From: a virus
IMG/VR virus record: IMGVR_UViG_3300023174_000333
Location: 1-39,712 of that record
DNA: 39,712 nucleotides
Strand: one strand, 5' to 3'
Shown here: piece after piece, positions 17,744 through 25,105 of the stretch
Numbering within the stretch: the first letter of the stretch is position 1
Layout of the letters: the number at the start of each line of letters is the position of its first letter
Position numbers and translations under genes: made by a program
The notes under the pieces: generated by a model
Told to the model about the DNA's origin: nothing
The model's database searches: none
The model's input: the letters and a program-made list of their open reading frames with translations, nothing else

Positions 17744-17908
17744 TTAATCGTCTTCGTCGAACTCATAGTCTTCTAAGTCTTGCAGTAGAAGTGACATATT
17801 CCTATGATGTCGTCTATGACGCCATTCTTCAATTGCTGCTGTAATAATATTAACTGAAAATAGACCCACTGATGAGCCAAAGAACACAGCCCAGAATGTA
17901 TTTGACAT
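17744..17908 (-). CDS. 54-residue membrane protein with acidic tail
   Basis: This short leftward gene starts at ATG 17908 behind an excellent AAGGAG (4-5 nt spacing) and ends at TAA 17744. The product has an N-terminal hydrophobic helix (residues about 5-25, FWAVFFGSSVGLFSVNIITA). An Arg/His-rich stretch (EEWRHRRHHR) that should face the cytoplasm follows, then an acidic C-terminus (DYEFDEDD). It is the only leftward gene outside the 24-31 kb block and has its own consensus promoter at 17986-18013. Function unknown; a membrane-acting early role such as superinfection exclusion or host-process inhibition is one possibility. Confidence 0.7.
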   Translation of the reverse strand: MSNTFWAVFFGSSVGLFSVNIITAAIEEWRHRRHHRNMSLLLQDLEDYEFDEDD

Positions 17909-17948
17909 AGTACTCCTTAGATATTATAATATATATAACATATCATAT

Positions 17949-17963
17949 AAGGCCAAAGGCCTT
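17949..17963. other. Inverted repeat in divergent promoter region
   Basis: AAGGCC-AAA-GGCCTT, a perfect 6-bp stem with a 3-nt loop, extended imperfectly by A/T pairs. It lies in the 5' leader of the leftward 54-residue gene, downstream of its -10. It could act as attenuator, RNA-stability element or operator. Confidence 0.45.
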
Positions 17964-17985
17964 TATATAATTACTTACATAATTA

Positions 17986-18013
17986 ATTATACTCATAAAT
18001 CTTGGAATGTCAA
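17986..18013 (-). promoter_or_regulatory. Leftward consensus promoter
   Basis: On the - strand TTGACA (18013-18008) and TATAAT (17991-17986) are separated by 16 bp, both perfect matches to primary-sigma elements. Predicted transcription runs through the 17949-17963 inverted repeat to the 54-residue membrane protein. Confidence 0.72.
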
Positions 18014-18027
18014 ATAGTTATAACAAA

Positions 18028-18057
18028 TTGACAGTAACCCAATTCGTACGTTATACT
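18028..18057 (+). promoter_or_regulatory. Rightward replication promoter, probably leaderless
   Basis: TTGACA (18028-18033) and TATACT (18052-18057) with an 18-bp spacer. The expected start of transcription, about 7 bp beyond the -10, coincides with the A of ATG 18064, and there is no ribosome site before it. A leaderless mRNA, common in actinobacteria, is the simplest reading. Confidence 0.72.
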
Positions 18058-18063
18058 TCAATT

Positions 18064-18255
18064 ATGTCTATCGAACTAGAAGAATACACATTACCTGAGC
18101 ATATGTCCTATTCGGCATTCTCAACTTACCTAACCTGTGGCTACCAATACTACCTCGGACGTCTCCTGAACAAGCAGGAATCTCCTTCGGTGTGGTCTGT
18201 TGGTGGCTCTGCATTCCACCTTGCGTGTGAAAACTACGATAAGGAAACACTATGA
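18064..18255 (+). CDS. N-terminal half of Cas4/RecB-like nuclease (split gene)
   Basis: 63 residues, with ATG 18064 chosen because it falls at the predicted transcription start; an earlier ATG at 18007 lies upstream of the promoter. The sequence has the N-terminal signature of Cas4/AddB-like nucleases: SYSAFSTYLTCGYQYYL with Cys25, then GGSAFHLACE with the His52/Glu56 pair. It ends at TGA overlapping the next start (ATGA). The nuclease core and the other three cysteines are in the next ORF, so this half cannot be a complete enzyme. It is a two-subunit protein, a frameshifted single gene, or an assembly error. Confidence 0.75.
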   Translation: MSIELEEYTLPEHMSYSAFSTYLTCGYQYYLGRLLNKQESPSVWSVGGSAFHLACENYDKETL

Positions 18256-18863
18256 GCGTAGATACTTTATGGCAAACGGCTTGGGATGAGTGCAAGGGAG
18301 ACCTTGACCTAACCAACGCTCGTGTGGGTGGCCGTGCAACTAAGGCTAACCCTAACAAGGAAGACCAGACATTCTGGCAAACAGCAGGCCCACGATGGGT
18401 CGAAGGATATATCGCTTGGAGAGAAGCAAACCCTGACTGGAAGATTTGGCGAGCGCCAGATGGCAATCCAGGCATCGAACTTGCCCTGACCCCAGTAGTA
18501 GCGGATGTCCCAGTAAAAATGATTATTGACCGCGTGTTTGAGGTCAACGGACAGTTGGTTATCTGCGACCTTAAAACGTCACAGCAAACTCCATCTAGTA
18601 GTCTCCAACTTGGTTTCTATAAACTCGGGCTAGAACAGACCTTCGGGATAGAAGTTAAGTGGGGAAACTATTATATGGCGCGTGGTAACTCCACGTCAGA
18701 GATGGTAGACCTGTCAGAGTATACTTATGACAAAATGGAATACCTGATAAAACAATTTGACACAGCACGTAAGACTGGTATATTCTTACCCAACACAAAC
18801 AACTGTCAGTATATGTGCGGGTTAACCGAATACTGTCAGTTCTCTACTAAGAAGGATAAATAA
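18252..18863 (+). CDS. C-terminal half of Cas4/RecB-like PD-(D/E)XK nuclease
   Basis: 203 residues. Asp93 (MIIDRVFEV), Asp106-Leu-Lys108 (ICDLKTS) and the QxxxY-type motif near 119-123 (QLGFYKLG) form the PD-(D/E)XK active site of RecB/Cas4 exonucleases. Cys185, Cys189 and Cys195 (NNCQYMCGLTEYC) are three of the four ligands of the iron-sulfur cluster in this family; the fourth is Cys25 of the preceding ORF. It likely processes DNA ends during replication or recombination. It starts at ATG 18252 within an ATGA overlap and has an adjoining frame to the N-terminal half. Confidence 0.82.
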   Translation: MSVDTLWQTAWDECKGDLDLTNARVGGRATKANPNKEDQTFWQTAGPRWVEGYIAWREANPDWKIWRAPDGNPGIELALTPVVADVPVKMIIDRVFEVNGQLVICDLKTSQQTPSSSLQLGFYKLGLEQTFGIEVKWGNYYMARGNSTSEMVDLSEYTYDKMEYLIKQFDTARKTGIFLPNTNNCQYMCGLTEYCQFSTKKDK

Positions 18864-19265
18864 ATGGCCGAAGACTGGAAGTTACAAGTCAACTATAAGT
18901 TGGCAACAGGCGACCTTATCAACATCCGTGCTAACAGCGCAGATGAACTAAGTGTCCTCCTTGAGGGCATTGGCGACTATGCTACTCAGATTCACGCAAC
19001 TCAACGACTATTGTCTCAGGCGGCTACCTTAGCCCCCCTGTCGACTACAGATTCCACTACAAGCACAACGCCTCCGCCTTACTCAACTCCGCCCCAGGCG
19101 CAGACTCCATCAGGTATGGCAGCGGCGCCAGTACAGGGTGGACCGACGTGCCAGCACGGACCGCGCAAGTACAAGTCGGGAATCTCAAGCAAGACGGGAA
19201 ATCCATACGCGATGTGGGTCTGTCCGATGCCTCAGGGCGCGGACCAATGCAAGCCAGTCAACTAA
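18864..19265 (+). CDS. Zinc-finger ssDNA-binding protein candidate
   Basis: 133 residues. An N-terminal alpha/beta region (to about 50) is followed by a Pro/Thr/Ser linker (55-90). The C-terminal zinc motif has Cys96-x-His98, then WVC120 and Cys129, with a basic RKYKSG then KTGNPYAMW core. This tail resembles the C-terminal zinc knuckle of actinophage replication accessory and ssDNA-binding proteins. Its position between the nuclease and the DnaB-like ATPase fits. The role is inferred. Confidence 0.62.
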   Translation: MAEDWKLQVNYKLATGDLINIRANSADELSVLLEGIGDYATQIHATQRLLSQAATLAPLSTTDSTTSTTPPPYSTPPQAQTPSGMAAAPVQGGPTCQHGPRKYKSGISSKTGNPYAMWVCPMPQGADQCKPVN

Positions 19266-19308
19266 AACAAGAACTATTTCCATTTTAACTAACTAGAAAG
19301 GGAGGCCA

Positions 19309-20091
19309 ATGCGTACTCTAGTACGTTCAGTAGGACGAGCATCCATTGGTGGGGAACCCCTTCCTAGTTGTTTTAAGGCATTTGAAACGAACAAGATTAT
19401 CATTCGTCGTTCAGAAGTTTCTATGTTTGCGGGTGCTCCAGGGGCAGGCAAGTCAACGCTGGCTCTGGCACTCGCACTCAAAACCAATGTGCCAACATTG
19501 TACATATCTGCGGATACCAATGCACACACAATGGCTATGCGTTTAGCATCTATGATTTCGGGGAAGAGTCAGTCGGATGTTGAACAGAAACTTAATACTG
19601 ATGTTGGTTGGACAAAGGCAGTCCTCCAAAAGGGAAGTCATATAGTCTGGTCGTTTGAATCATCGCCTACATTGGAAGATATCGTAGAAGAAGTACAAGC
19701 ATTTGAAGAACTTTGGGGATGCTCCCCATCAATGATTGTACTTGATAACTTGATGGACGTGGCCACAGATGGTGGCGAAGAGTTCGCATCTATGCGAGCG
19801 ATAATGAAGGAGTTGAAGTACCTTGCGAGAGCGACTAACGCAGCGATTGTGGTTTTACACCATACTTCGGAAGCAGTTCCTGGGAATCCTTGTCAACCAA
19901 GAAGCGCAATCCAAGGTAAGGTCTCTCAGTTACCTGCGCTTATATGTACGCTCGGCACGGTTGGCACATCGATGGGCGTGGCATCAGTCAAGAATCGCTA
20001 TGGAAGAGCCGACCAAAACGGAACGCTTATGACGTGGCTGGCATTCAACCCTGAGTATATGTACATAGAAGATATCCCAGAGAACGCATAA
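19309..20091 (+). CDS. DnaB-like replicative helicase (RecA-fold ATPase)
   Basis: 260 residues. Walker A is GAPGAGKST at 42-50 and Walker B is MIVLDNLMD near 145-153. Later sensor-like VVLHHTSE and an arginine-bearing VKNRYGRAD follow. The protein corresponds to the C-terminal RecA domain of DnaB/RepA helicases and lacks the N-terminal DnaB domain, so it is a short version. It would unwind DNA at the fork and load the primase encoded 0.9 kb downstream. GGGAGG precedes the start. Confidence 0.82.
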   Translation: MRTLVRSVGRASIGGEPLPSCFKAFETNKIIIRRSEVSMFAGAPGAGKSTLALALALKTNVPTLYISADTNAHTMAMRLASMISGKSQSDVEQKLNTDVGWTKAVLQKGSHIVWSFESSPTLEDIVEEVQAFEELWGCSPSMIVLDNLMDVATDGGEEFASMRAIMKELKYLARATNAAIVVLHHTSEAVPGNPCQPRSAIQGKVSQLPALICTLGTVGTSMGVASVKNRYGRADQNGTLMTWLAFNPEYMYIEDIPENA

Positions 20092-20645
20092 TGGAATATC
20101 CTAACTGGTTTGCTGGAGCACAGCATAATTTTGAAACTCATCTAACTCAATTCAAGGGCAAGCCCGACCTTAAATTTATTCAGGTTGGCGTGTTTACTGG
20201 AGATGCAACTGTATGGTTGCTAGATAACATCCTTACTAACAAATCTTCTGTCTTAATTGATGTTGATACTTGGCAAGGTTCAGATGAAGAAGAGCACAAG
20301 AAGATGGATTTTGAAGGTGTATTTTCTTATTACGAAACACGCACCCAAGGCTACCCTAACTTAGTCGTATTCAGATGTAAGTCGGAAGACTACCTGCCAA
20401 CAGTCAAAGAAAACACAGTAGATTTTATTTACATAGATGGAAACCATACCGAAGAAGCAGTTCGTTTGGATATAGTAAACAGTTGGACACTACTAAAGAG
20501 TGGTGCTATACTAGCATTTGATGATTACCTGTGGCGTGGCGGACCAGATTCTCCCAAGCCAGCCATTGATTGGTTCTTGGAAGAATATAAAGATGCAGTA
20601 AACGTATTAGAGCACGGCTATCAGGTGTGGGTGCAGAAGAAATGA
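20091..20645 (+). CDS. SAM-dependent methyltransferase, Methyltransf_24-like
   Basis: 184 residues of the class I Rossmann type. Motif I is degenerate (FIQVGVFTGDAT), followed by an acidic end of strand 2 (VLIDVDTW). The hallmark FIYIDGNHTEEAVRLDI and the GAILAFDDY segment are typical of family 24, many of whose members methylate sugars or small molecules rather than DNA. The target is unknown. It is inserted between helicase and resolvase and overlaps both neighbours, so it is co-expressed with replication. No DNA-recognition domain is visible, so it is probably not a restriction-protective DNA methylase. Confidence 0.75.
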   Translation: MEYPNWFAGAQHNFETHLTQFKGKPDLKFIQVGVFTGDATVWLLDNILTNKSSVLIDVDTWQGSDEEEHKKMDFEGVFSYYETRTQGYPNLVVFRCKSEDYLPTVKENTVDFIYIDGNHTEEAVRLDIVNSWTLLKSGAILAFDDYLWRGGPDSPKPAIDWFLEEYKDAVNVLEHGYQVWVQKK

Positions 20646-21013
20646 CAACTAGAAAATCTCACAAGGCTAGAGGAGCAACCTTTGAATCCGATATTAGAGA
20701 TTGGTTTCGTAATCACGGCTTCGACGCTGAGCGTCTTGCTAGGGCTGGTGCTAGGGACGAAGGCGACGTCGTGGTCAAGACGGACTTCCTCGGGAGCATC
20801 GGCATCATCGAGTGTAAAGCGCCAGGCGCAAGTGGCAAGATTACTCTCCCAGGTTGGACAGCGGAAGCGCAAGTAGAAGCAGACCATTATGCAGAGGCTC
20901 GCAACATAGATAGAAATGCAATTTTACCAGCAGTTATTATTAAAGCAAGAGGTAAGAGCATCGACGATGCTTACCTGGTACTAAGATTAGGGGATGTATT
21001 CGGTGATGACTGA
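20642..21013 (+). CDS. Holliday-junction resolvase-like endonuclease (Hjc type)
   Basis: 123 residues starting at ATG 20642 (ATGA overlap). RGATFESDIRDWF gives Glu15, RAGARDEGDV gives the acidic pair near 39-42, and IIECKA gives Glu57-x-Lys59. Together these form the PD-(D/E)XK site of archaeal Hjc-like resolvases, with the same spacing and the GF-A-R-A-GA pattern. It probably resolves branched recombination and replication intermediates before packaging. Confidence 0.8.
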   Translation: MTTRKSHKARGATFESDIRDWFRNHGFDAERLARAGARDEGDVVVKTDFLGSIGIIECKAPGASGKITLPGWTAEAQVEADHYAEARNIDRNAILPAVIIKARGKSIDDAYLVLRLGDVFGDD

Positions 21014-21374
21014 TGACCTACCAGATATTGTAGCGGTGTTACGTCACTACGGCGCCAACCTTAACCGCACTACTGGTCAAGTCAACGTCAAGTGTCCGTT
21101 CCACAATGACTCCCACGCAAGTGCGAGTTTCAATACAAGAGAAAACATTTTTAATTGCTTCGCGTGTGGTATGCAAGGCAATAGCATTCAAATAATTGCT
21201 AAACAAGAAAGGTGCGATATACGTGAAGCAAAGTCAATCGCAGAAGGAATTACTGGGCAGAGCAACGAGCAAGTACGCGGAGAATATACATCTGGCGGAA
21301 GATTACCTCGCAAGTCGGGGAATAACGCGAGAGGTGGCTCGGGCTTGTCGATTAGGCGTAGTCTCGGAACCTGA
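21006..21374 (+). CDS. Primase zinc-binding part (CHC2), split gene
   Basis: 122 residues from ATG 21006. Residues 30-60 form the CHC2 zinc finger of DnaG primases: CPFH at 30-33 and CFAC at 51-54, with SHASASFN between. The stretch beyond residue about 80 (Gly/Arg/Ser-rich) looks like out-of-frame translation of the next ORF, which overlaps from 21223 in the +1 frame. The functional portion probably ends near residue 80. In family terms it selects the priming site on ssDNA and works with the Toprim part encoded next. Confidence 0.8.
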   Translation: MTDDLPDIVAVLRHYGANLNRTTGQVNVKCPFHNDSHASASFNTRENIFNCFACGMQGNSIQIIAKQERCDIREAKSIAEGITGQSNEQVRGEYTSGGRLPRKSGNNARGGSGLSIRRSLGT

Positions 21375-21855
21375 TGTCGGACACGAAGCGTTCCAAAATC
21401 GTCTCTCGATTCCTTACATTACTAAAACTGGTGTTGTTGACCTACGTTTTAGGTCGCTTAATCCAGCGGTGGAACCGAAGTATATGGGAATGACAGGCGC
21501 AGAAACAAAGATGTTTAATGTGCTAGACATAGAGCGAGCAGGCGATTGGATTGCGGTATGCGAAGGTGAACTCGATACAGTTACTCTTAGTAAGTGCGTT
21601 GGCATCCCTTGCATTGGAGTTCCTGGTGCGAACTCGTGGAAGAAGCACTACACTAGACTCTTGGCAGACTTTGAGCGAGTGTTTGTGTTCGCTGACGGCG
21701 ACCAACCAGGAAAAGAATTCGCCACTAGTCTTGCCAGAGAACTTCCAGTTACAATTGTTACAATGCCAGACGGAGAAGATGTCAATTCTGTCTACGTCAA
21801 GTACGGCGCAGATGCAGTTAGAGAAAAGATGGGACTGGGATTAGACGATGAATAA
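21223..21855 (+). CDS. Primase Toprim catalytic part, split gene
   Basis: 210 residues if started at GTG 21223, which has AGAAAGG about 10 nt upstream; a TTG at 21196 directly follows a stop. YLASRGITREVARACRLG is the DnaG segment before the catalytic core. EGELD at 114-118 and ADGDQPGKE at 157-165 are the Toprim metal-binding motifs. It would synthesise RNA primers together with the zinc-finger part in the overlapping ORF. Cluster A mycobacteriophages also show a primase in two overlapping ORFs, so the split may be natural. Confidence 0.8.
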   Translation: MKQSQSQKELLGRATSKYAENIHLAEDYLASRGITREVARACRLGVVSEPDVGHEAFQNRLSIPYITKTGVVDLRFRSLNPAVEPKYMGMTGAETKMFNVLDIERAGDWIAVCEGELDTVTLSKCVGIPCIGVPGANSWKKHYTRLLADFERVFVFADGDQPGKEFATSLARELPVTIVTMPDGEDVNSVYVKYGADAVREKMGLGLDDE

Positions 21856-22210
21856 GATACCTGATTGCCCTGAGTGTGGGCAACCATTTGATAATATATT
21901 TGAGGCAACAGACCACCTCCTTGAGGATGATGAAGAAGAGTTTAACCCAGAATTACTGCTACCCAATGGGTTTAGTTTAATGATTGGTTCTTTACTCCGT
22001 ACGATTTATAAGAGTGCTCAAAACCCTGACAAGGTTGAGGACATAGTCCAGGATACATACGCGACACTATACGCTGCGCAACACGACCCGACTCATATGA
22101 AAGGCTTTATAGAAGACCTTATCGTACGAGAACAGATGTATGATATCGAAGAAGAACTGGTCGAACTATTAGATAAGAAACCAAACAATGACAACGAAAG
22201 CGGAGCGTGA
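21848..22210 (+). CDS. Small zinc-motif acidic protein
   Basis: 120 residues. CPEC near residue 7 starts a possible half zinc ribbon (DCPECGQPF), and the next 20 residues are acidic. The remainder is helical (LMIGSLLRTIYKSA, then VEDIVQDTYATLYAA). The start overlaps the primase stop by 8 bases, so expression follows replication genes. No recognised family. Confidence 0.65.
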   Translation: MNKIPDCPECGQPFDNIFEATDHLLEDDEEEFNPELLLPNGFSLMIGSLLRTIYKSAQNPDKVEDIVQDTYATLYAAQHDPTHMKGFIEDLIVREQMYDIEEELVELLDKKPNNDNESGA

Positions 22211-22216
22211 AGAGAT

Positions 22217-22591
22217 ATGGCAGATTATAACCCCACTGGTAGAACAAGGATACACGGTGGTATCCTACGAGAAGCAATCTCAGATGTTAAAGATAGTAAT
22301 CGAGGTTCCTCTGTTGAGTTCAACAACGACGTAGCCGACGTAACCTCAGGTCTATTCGACCTGCTCATTAGCAAGCATAAAGACTACGGCCCAAAGAATA
22401 TTTCACAAAGTCCTGGCGGTCCACTCAATGGACTGCGAGTACGTATGTGGGATAAACTGGCACGTATAAATAACTTAGTAGAGTCTGGTGCTAAGCCAGA
22501 GAACGAAAGCCTTGAAGATTCTTTCAAGGATATGGCGAACTATGCAATCATCGGGTTGCTAGTCTTACAAGGAAAGTGGCCTAACGAATGA
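22217..22591 (+). CDS. DUF1599-like (nucleotide-modification-associated) protein
   Basis: 124 residues. KHKDYGPKN, then GPLNGLRVRMWDKLARINNLV, then SFKDMANYAIIGLLVLQGKW is the pattern of the DUF1599 / Nmad-type family found in many phages. These are predicted to act with nucleotide-pool or modified-base enzymes. No partner base-modification enzyme is recognised here except possibly the methyltransferase at 20091. The stop overlaps the next start (ATGA at 22588). Confidence 0.75.
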   Translation: MADYNPTGRTRIHGGILREAISDVKDSNRGSSVEFNNDVADVTSGLFDLLISKHKDYGPKNISQSPGGPLNGLRVRMWDKLARINNLVESGAKPENESLEDSFKDMANYAIIGLLVLQGKWPNE

Positions 22592-22881
22592 AAATCTTCG
22601 GACCATACAAAGGAAGTAAACAAAACGGTGGCCGCCCTATCTACGTTATCAAGCGTAAGAAGAAGGATGGAAGCACCACAACCACATCTACCAACAAGGC
22701 TCGCAAAGATTACGAAGATGCGACTGGAAAGACCTTACCTAGAGGTTCAGAGGTAGACCACAAGAACAACAAAGGTCGTGCGGGTGATGACCGCCTCTCT
22801 AACCTTCGCGTTATCAGCAAGAAAAAGAATGTCGGAATTGAAAACAAGCGACGTGCTAAGAAAGCGACGAAGAAAAAATAA
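22588..22881 (+). CDS. HNH endonuclease-like protein
   Basis: 97 residues. The basic N-terminal half (IKRKKKDGSTTTT) precedes an HNH-type core: GSEVDHKNN supplies the first His, LSNLRVIS the Asn, and KKKNVGIENK the closing Asn/basic part. HNH proteins near replication genes may be homing nucleases or recombination nickases. Start and stop overlap both neighbours, so this is integrated into the operon rather than a recent insertion. Confidence 0.75.
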   Translation: MKIFGPYKGSKQNGGRPIYVIKRKKKDGSTTTTSTNKARKDYEDATGKTLPRGSEVDHKNNKGRAGDDRLSNLRVISKKKNVGIENKRRAKKATKKK

Positions 22882-23624
22882 TGAAAACCATAGTATGCGT
22901 GTCCGATTTACAGATTCCTTATCACGATAAGCGAGCGGTTGCTAATCTTACTGCTTTCATTAAGGCCTACAAGCCTACCGAAGTAGTATCAGTCGGCGAC
23001 GAAATGGATATGCAGACTATTTCAAAATGGGCAAAGGGAACTCCGTTAGAATATGAACGTTCTATCGGGCGTGACAGGGACGAAACAACGAGGGTGCTCG
23101 AGCAACTTAAGGTCAAGCATATCATTCGGTCAAACCACACGGACCGACTGTTTAATACAGTTATGATGCGCTCGCCAGGCCTGCTCGGGCTACCTGAGTT
23201 GGACTTACCAGAGTTCCTGCGCCTCCCTCAAATCGGCGCTACATACCACGAGAAGCCCTATGAATTGGCTCCTAATTGGTTGCTAATGCACGGCGATGAG
23301 GGTTCTATGAACTCTACTGGCGGTCTTACCGCATTAAGTTTAGCAAAGCGCACAGGTAAATCAATTGTCTGTGGACATACACATCGAATGGGTCTTGCTC
23401 ATCACACTACCGCTTACAGCGGTGGTCAAGCAAAGACTGTATGGGGTATGGAAGTTGGCAACCTTATGGATTACAAGAAGGCAAAATATATTAAGGGTGG
23501 CTTGTTTACGTGGCAGCAAGGCTTCGGTATGCTCTACGTTGACGGCAAGACTGTTATCCCAGTCACAATCCCAATCGCTAGAGATGGTTCGTTTATTGTA
23601 GAAGGCAAAGTGTGGGGTCGATGA
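22881..23624 (+). CDS. Calcineurin-like metallophosphoesterase
   Basis: 247 residues with the five MPE motifs: VSDLQIPYHD (Asp9, with Gln at the usual His), VGDEMD at 38-43, RSNHTDR at 83-89, LLMHGDE near 138, and CGHTHRMG near 160-170. The fold binds two metals and hydrolyses phosphodiesters. Phage members are often DNA-repair or nucleotide-processing enzymes, or lambda-phosphatase-like. It sits between the HNH and sigma-like genes; the substrate cannot be inferred. Confidence 0.82.
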   Translation: MKTIVCVSDLQIPYHDKRAVANLTAFIKAYKPTEVVSVGDEMDMQTISKWAKGTPLEYERSIGRDRDETTRVLEQLKVKHIIRSNHTDRLFNTVMMRSPGLLGLPELDLPEFLRLPQIGATYHEKPYELAPNWLLMHGDEGSMNSTGGLTALSLAKRTGKSIVCGHTHRMGLAHHTTAYSGGQAKTVWGMEVGNLMDYKKAKYIKGGLFTWQQGFGMLYVDGKTVIPVTIPIARDGSFIVEGKVWGR

Positions 23625-24322
23625 ACTGGGAACAGATTGAACCCTGGGACTACATTGTAGTCAGCGTAGCCGCTGAGTATCATAAGCGCTACGATATGGT
23701 TGAGTTAGAGGATATCAAACAGGAACTATATCAATGGTTTTTGGAGCATCCTAATAAGTTAACTGAGTGGGAATCAATCGGTAAGCGTGATGCGAAGAAC
23801 CTTATCTATCGTTCGCTTCGCAATCAAGCATTAGATTATTGTCAAAAGTGGAAGGCTAAGTCTATTGGATACGAAGTATCTGACTTGTTCTACTACGAAC
23901 CTGCTATGGTAGAAGCATTACTCCCGCCTGTGTTGCGCGGTGAGTTCGGTGTGATGCCAGTATTAAACCTTGGTAAAACAGGACGACCACCAGCACCATC
24001 AGAAGGTGGTAATATGATGGCGATGATGGTCGAGATTAACTCAGCCTATAATAAACTATCTAAAGAAGATAAGGTCGTTCTCTTCTTTAAGTATGCTGAG
24101 TCCCTGGATTATGCTGCTATTGCTGCCGAGATGGAACTAGGCTCAGAAGATGCAGCGCGTATGCGCCACAACAGAGCCATTAAGAAATTGATTACACGTA
24201 TTGGTGGATTCAGACCACATCTAGATAAAGATTCTCCCGATAAAGTTACCGAGATGCCAGACGAGATTGTAAGCACCGACGATGATGCCACCGATAACGA
24301 TGGGCATCAGGAAACCCACTAA
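23621..24322 (+). CDS. Sigma-factor-like protein
   Basis: 233 residues starting at ATG 23621 (ATGA overlap). Residues about 20-80 resemble region 2 (DIKQELYQWF, then NLIYRSLRNQALDYCQKW). Residues about 145-200 resemble region 4, a helix-turn-helix: LSKEDKVVLFFKYAESLDYAAIAAEM, then ARMRHNRAIKKLI. The C-terminal tail is acidic. Such proteins in actinophages are predicted to redirect host RNA polymerase to late promoters. It is the last rightward gene and converges, with a 5-bp gap, on the leftward block. Confidence 0.7.
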   Translation: MNWEQIEPWDYIVVSVAAEYHKRYDMVELEDIKQELYQWFLEHPNKLTEWESIGKRDAKNLIYRSLRNQALDYCQKWKAKSIGYEVSDLFYYEPAMVEALLPPVLRGEFGVMPVLNLGKTGRPPAPSEGGNMMAMMVEINSAYNKLSKEDKVVLFFKYAESLDYAAIAAEMELGSEDAARMRHNRAIKKLITRIGGFRPHLDKDSPDKVTEMPDEIVSTDDDATDNDGHQETH

Positions 24323-24327
24323 GTATT

Positions 24328-24801
24328 TCAACTCGGTAGGTCACGCTCCGCTGGGTCGACCCACGTCTCGGCGTAATGTTCGTCCATAGATTGATTCTCT
24401 GCCTGTCTTGCTTGTCGTAAATGTTCTAGTATCTGCCCAATAGTTATCAGATAACCCCTTGAAGGGTTGGGTGGAATGTTACACGCTATCGGTCTTCCGA
24501 CTTCCCATAACGCTTCTTTCAATCTCCACAATGGAACGATAACTGTGGAGTCTTCTAGCATAAATGCCCAATGCGTAGCCTTACTCACTCTAATACCTGA
24601 TGGCTTCCAAGCACTATCGCTTACGTAAAAGCATTCTGTTTCAATGTAGACGTTGCCAGTTTCTATCCAACGCCTGTCAGTTTTGACTTCGACGGTGTCT
24701 AGGGAAAGCAGGTCTGCGACCCTGCTCTCACCTAGTTCACCTGCTCTAAGGTCTAAGTCCCAATTCGAATCTTTCAAACTATTCTGCCATTTCTTTTTCA
24801 T
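24328..24801 (-). CDS. PD-(D/E)XK-like protein, end of leftward operon
   Basis: 157 residues. GELGESRVADLL is followed by VEVKTDRRWIETGNVYIETEC, a pattern of acidic residue, E-x-K and a further Glu typical of small PD-(D/E)XK nuclease-like proteins. The C-terminal part is helical and charged. Its start lies inside the previous gene's 3' end (24779-24801 overlap). The last gene of the leftward block, it converges with the sigma-like gene without a visible terminator. Nuclease activity is inferred; the substrate is unknown. Confidence 0.66.
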   Translation of the reverse strand: MKKKWQNSLKDSNWDLDLRAGELGESRVADLLSLDTVEVKTDRRWIETGNVYIETECFYVSDSAWKPSGIRVSKATHWAFMLEDSTVIVPLWRLKEALWEVGRPIACNIPPNPSRGYLITIGQILEHLRQARQAENQSMDEHYAETWVDPAERDLPS

Positions 24802-24925
24802 ACATCGCTAGACTAAGTTCGTCTAACTGCTCCTTGATTTGGTCGATGAGACCTTCTCGATACAGCAACTCTTCCTCTGTATAGACCACGCCGTCATCGT
24901 CTTCTTTATTGTATTCGTATTGCAT
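24779..24925 (-). CDS. Small acidic protein
   Basis: 48 residues, starting at ATG 24925 just after the previous stop, with GGAGGAT as ribosome site. It is acidic (KEDDDGVVYTEEEL) with an amphipathic helix in the second half (LIDQIKEQLDELSLAMYE). Good ribosome site and tight spacing support it as a real gene. Unknown function. Confidence 0.62.
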   Translation of the reverse strand: MQYEYNKEDDDGVVYTEEELLYREGLIDQIKEQLDELSLAMYEKEMAE

Positions 24926-25102
24926 TTATCCTCCTGTTGAGTAGAAACCAGTCCCATTAAACTTTACTGGTGCTGCATAGTATACACGCTTCATATCCTC
25001 TTTGCAAGTTTCGCAAATAGGTATGACCTCTGCTTCTGACATAGGACGTTGGACAGATACTTCTAGATTGTCCACATCGCATTTATACTCATACGTTGCC
25101 AC
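24926..25102 (-). CDS. FmdB-like zinc-ribbon protein
   Basis: 58 residues with a GTG start at 25102 behind GGAGG. The start ATYEYKC, a CETC knuckle near 30-33 and the ending RVYYAAPVKFNGTGFYST match the FmdB/zinc_ribbon_8 family of tiny regulators. Cys8 with Cys30/Cys33 leaves one ligand uncertain (a normal member has four). The role is probably a transcription or host-interaction zinc ribbon. It is conserved enough to be confident of coding. Confidence 0.72.
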   Translation of the reverse strand: MATYEYKCDVDNLEVSVQRPMSEAEVIPICETCKEDMKRVYYAAPVKFNGTGFYSTGG

Positions 25103-25105
25103 GTA

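Noticed and set aside
18007-18063. ATG 18007 as start of the nuclease
   Set aside because: It lies upstream of the promoter -10, so would not be in the predicted transcript.
24322-24328. Missing gene or terminator between convergent operons
   Set aside because: The gap is 5 bp. A GGGTCGACCC palindrome near 24352 lies inside the coding end and has no T tract, so no terminator is called.
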